Shown here: positions 63,801 to 64,000 of the stretch, in pieces
How positions within the stretch are numbered: the stretch's first letter is position 1
Layout: every line of letters starts with the position of its first letter
Assembly: GCA_044224315.1 (NCBI GenBank)
Contig: JBGAKR010000005.1
Coordinates: 186,001-250,000, forward strand
From: JAGXTF01 sp044224315
GTDB lineage: Bacteria > Bacteroidota > Bacteroidia > NS11-12g > UBA955
Length of the DNA stretch: 64,000 nt
Direction: 5' to 3'
The notes under the pieces: model-generated
The model's database searches: none
What the model was told of the DNA's origin: nothing
The model's input: the letters and a program-made list of their open reading frames with translations, nothing else
Made by a program: the position numbers and the translations under genes

Positions 63801-64000
63801 AAATGCAGGAATTTGAATTTCCTTGGCGTAATTTGAATTGGTAGCCGATTTTTCGTCATCGTTATTGATGGTAGCGCGGATATTGTTTTTCTTATAGCCA
63901 GTGCTGGGCATTGGTAAAGGATTCCCATTTGCATCCTTAAATTTCAGGTCGAAAACAATGCGGTGTTTGCGCCGGTATATTTTTATTTTCTTTAAATCCA
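60852..64000 (-). CDS. Very large exported protein with carboxypeptidase-regulatory-like domain (5' end missing)
   Basis: The frame is open from the stop at 60852 to the right edge of the window (at least 1049 codons), so the true start is outside; the Met at 63911 is internal. Near the visible N-terminus there is a carboxypeptidase-regulatory/Ig-like fold (GLEINGKVTLDGAPVKNARVYI ... TDASGNYSLAGVP). The rest is long, beta-rich and Gly/Asn-rich with clustered cysteines at the C-terminus (FSCNYKICQTL, FVDDICYSDTKGC). Likely a surface or secreted structural protein; no family named. It precedes the fibronectin type III gene in an apparent operon. Confidence 0.7.
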   Translation of the reverse strand, partial: DLKKIKIYRRKHRIVFDLKFKDANGNPLPMPSTGYKKNNIRATINNDDEKSATNSNYAKEIQIPAFENVSSTKYSVLFEGVTENGFIPETVNITNKETRDPVHYEITIKRGLEINGKVTLDGAPVKNARVYIDMNSYAGVIGSGKPALNNLETRTDASGNYSLAGVPKMSGKTRIYATLDTSFTVNGDMKEVSISEGSTTVNLGLKKLGEGKITDIYGFPISIESINKMANGNYKVTGLVDITQGQTRFQWLDPNFKVRIVDAEFIMKGGVGVAVKASQSLDAVSALKMKYMERYNVNIKGSSNPFVNDELKLEKSETEGGVLAGFASIVDNSFDFPSSYLSFDKTGNFYLGLKKSGNKLETKITAIRSKKSLVLDQYNLSNKSGEALKFSFIGFSATAIPTESFIDIDGKIHLSVDVTGNSPSMKLSKVNFHVPDLVIDNNKVYQAKGSEPIVLDLQNWKLEIKDWKIDPTEGGLISKNCLIKTGVVDIPAKKFNLRNDFFVLEEFDLNKLTLGGGVLNLSEISPESDLVFDEHCGSDLGAHWRFVIGKNGNAPAAKITGMNPYINTAIPLDYIQLISFGNENILSMGDVSGIPNMFGNDKITFIPKQIVSGANTFNLTGEAKIAVPRFPVTSMSINFTGKPGALNANLEPLKIKFEAPGYVDFVGDNTKAPIIDASSGKFTILGTCEEPGKFNPVNCKLVFGGGQNGRIYLTPGDNIYLTSKSATGPKLTISSVLDSNGMWVTGADWNTFRFHGKYYDNTSTGVVAAPPTMYFQVFGEISASSKSISMNEIKTPFGDMEMTFDFANKRLYGLLVIKEGTKIGAWDVTGQVETTIDPNGFVVLGLGTINTGKLFVDGYGLFKVGFVLGGYPLTQEMITKACTYAVNPAASCWLQANKSNFKGFWFCGNNQIINEHYDFNAIIATAYLHADAVIEASLGVNFGGTPNFEMNIAAFGKVDAGMSAITGTYIEGHLAANAIAKIAYKNGLTFDAKGDFSCNYKICQTLPFVDDICYSDTKGCAINFGYNGGTYFSFSLDGPGKFQGCPVE

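Overview
The window looks like a chromosome segment of a Bacteroidota bacterium with a type IX secretion system (T9SS), probably from a gliding or environmental lineage. Supporting evidence includes gldA-gldF-gldG, a complete sprA, a PorZ-like gene, several secreted proteins with T9SS type A C-terminal sorting domains, Bacteroidota-style promoters (TAnnTTTG -7 box), a type III glutamine synthetase, many small lipoproteins and an S9B dipeptidyl peptidase. I saw no rRNA, tRNA, CRISPR array or intact transposase.

Layout. 0.1-0.7 kb: ferritin. 1-10.5 kb: four related secreted T9SS cargo proteins built from a shared head module and a shared tail module. 10.6-25 kb: gliding/T9SS block (gldA, gldF, gldG, ruvA, sprA, porZ-like), with a convergent TonB-domain gene broken by an in-frame stop codon. 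25-39.3 kb: housekeeping genes on mixed strands (MBL hydrolase, sugar-phosphate isomerase, periplasmic PPIase, sialidase-like protein, thioredoxin reductase, lipoproteins, acetyl-CoA synthetase). Between them lie long non-coding stretches made of a modular repeat family: tandem ~200 bp units, a second ~210 bp unit ending in a helically phased CGGCTG array, and short low-complexity 'words'.

39.6-47 kb is an A+T-rich accessory island with every gene on the + strand. It holds (1) a three-gene Pycsar-like anti-phage operon with one membrane effector and two different class III nucleotide cyclases; (2) an ImmA/IrrE metallopeptidase plus PIN-like (DUF4411-type) pair; and (3) an AAA ATPase plus DUF4435/TOPRIM-type pair resembling PARIS. 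Each unit is followed by an imperfect inverted repeat of nearly constant length (132, 131 and 130 bp) with integron attC-like geometry, so the island reads as an array of defence cassettes. The last attC-like site abuts a ~90 bp duplicate of the 3' end of the glutamine synthetase gene found intact at 51.7 kb.

47.2-64 kb: a lipoprotein and outer-membrane protein group, a Panacea-type toxin-antitoxin pair with a visible operator, glutamine synthetase III with a terminator, a Kup potassium transporter, a dipeptidyl peptidase IV, a fibronectin type III protein and the 3' part of a very large secreted protein running off the right edge.

Most interesting: the two-cyclase Pycsar-like operon, in which cyclase 1 lacks the canonical transition-state Arg that cyclase 2 keeps; its packaging with two other defence or addiction pairs in attC-like cassettes; and the phased CGGCTG intergenic arrays.
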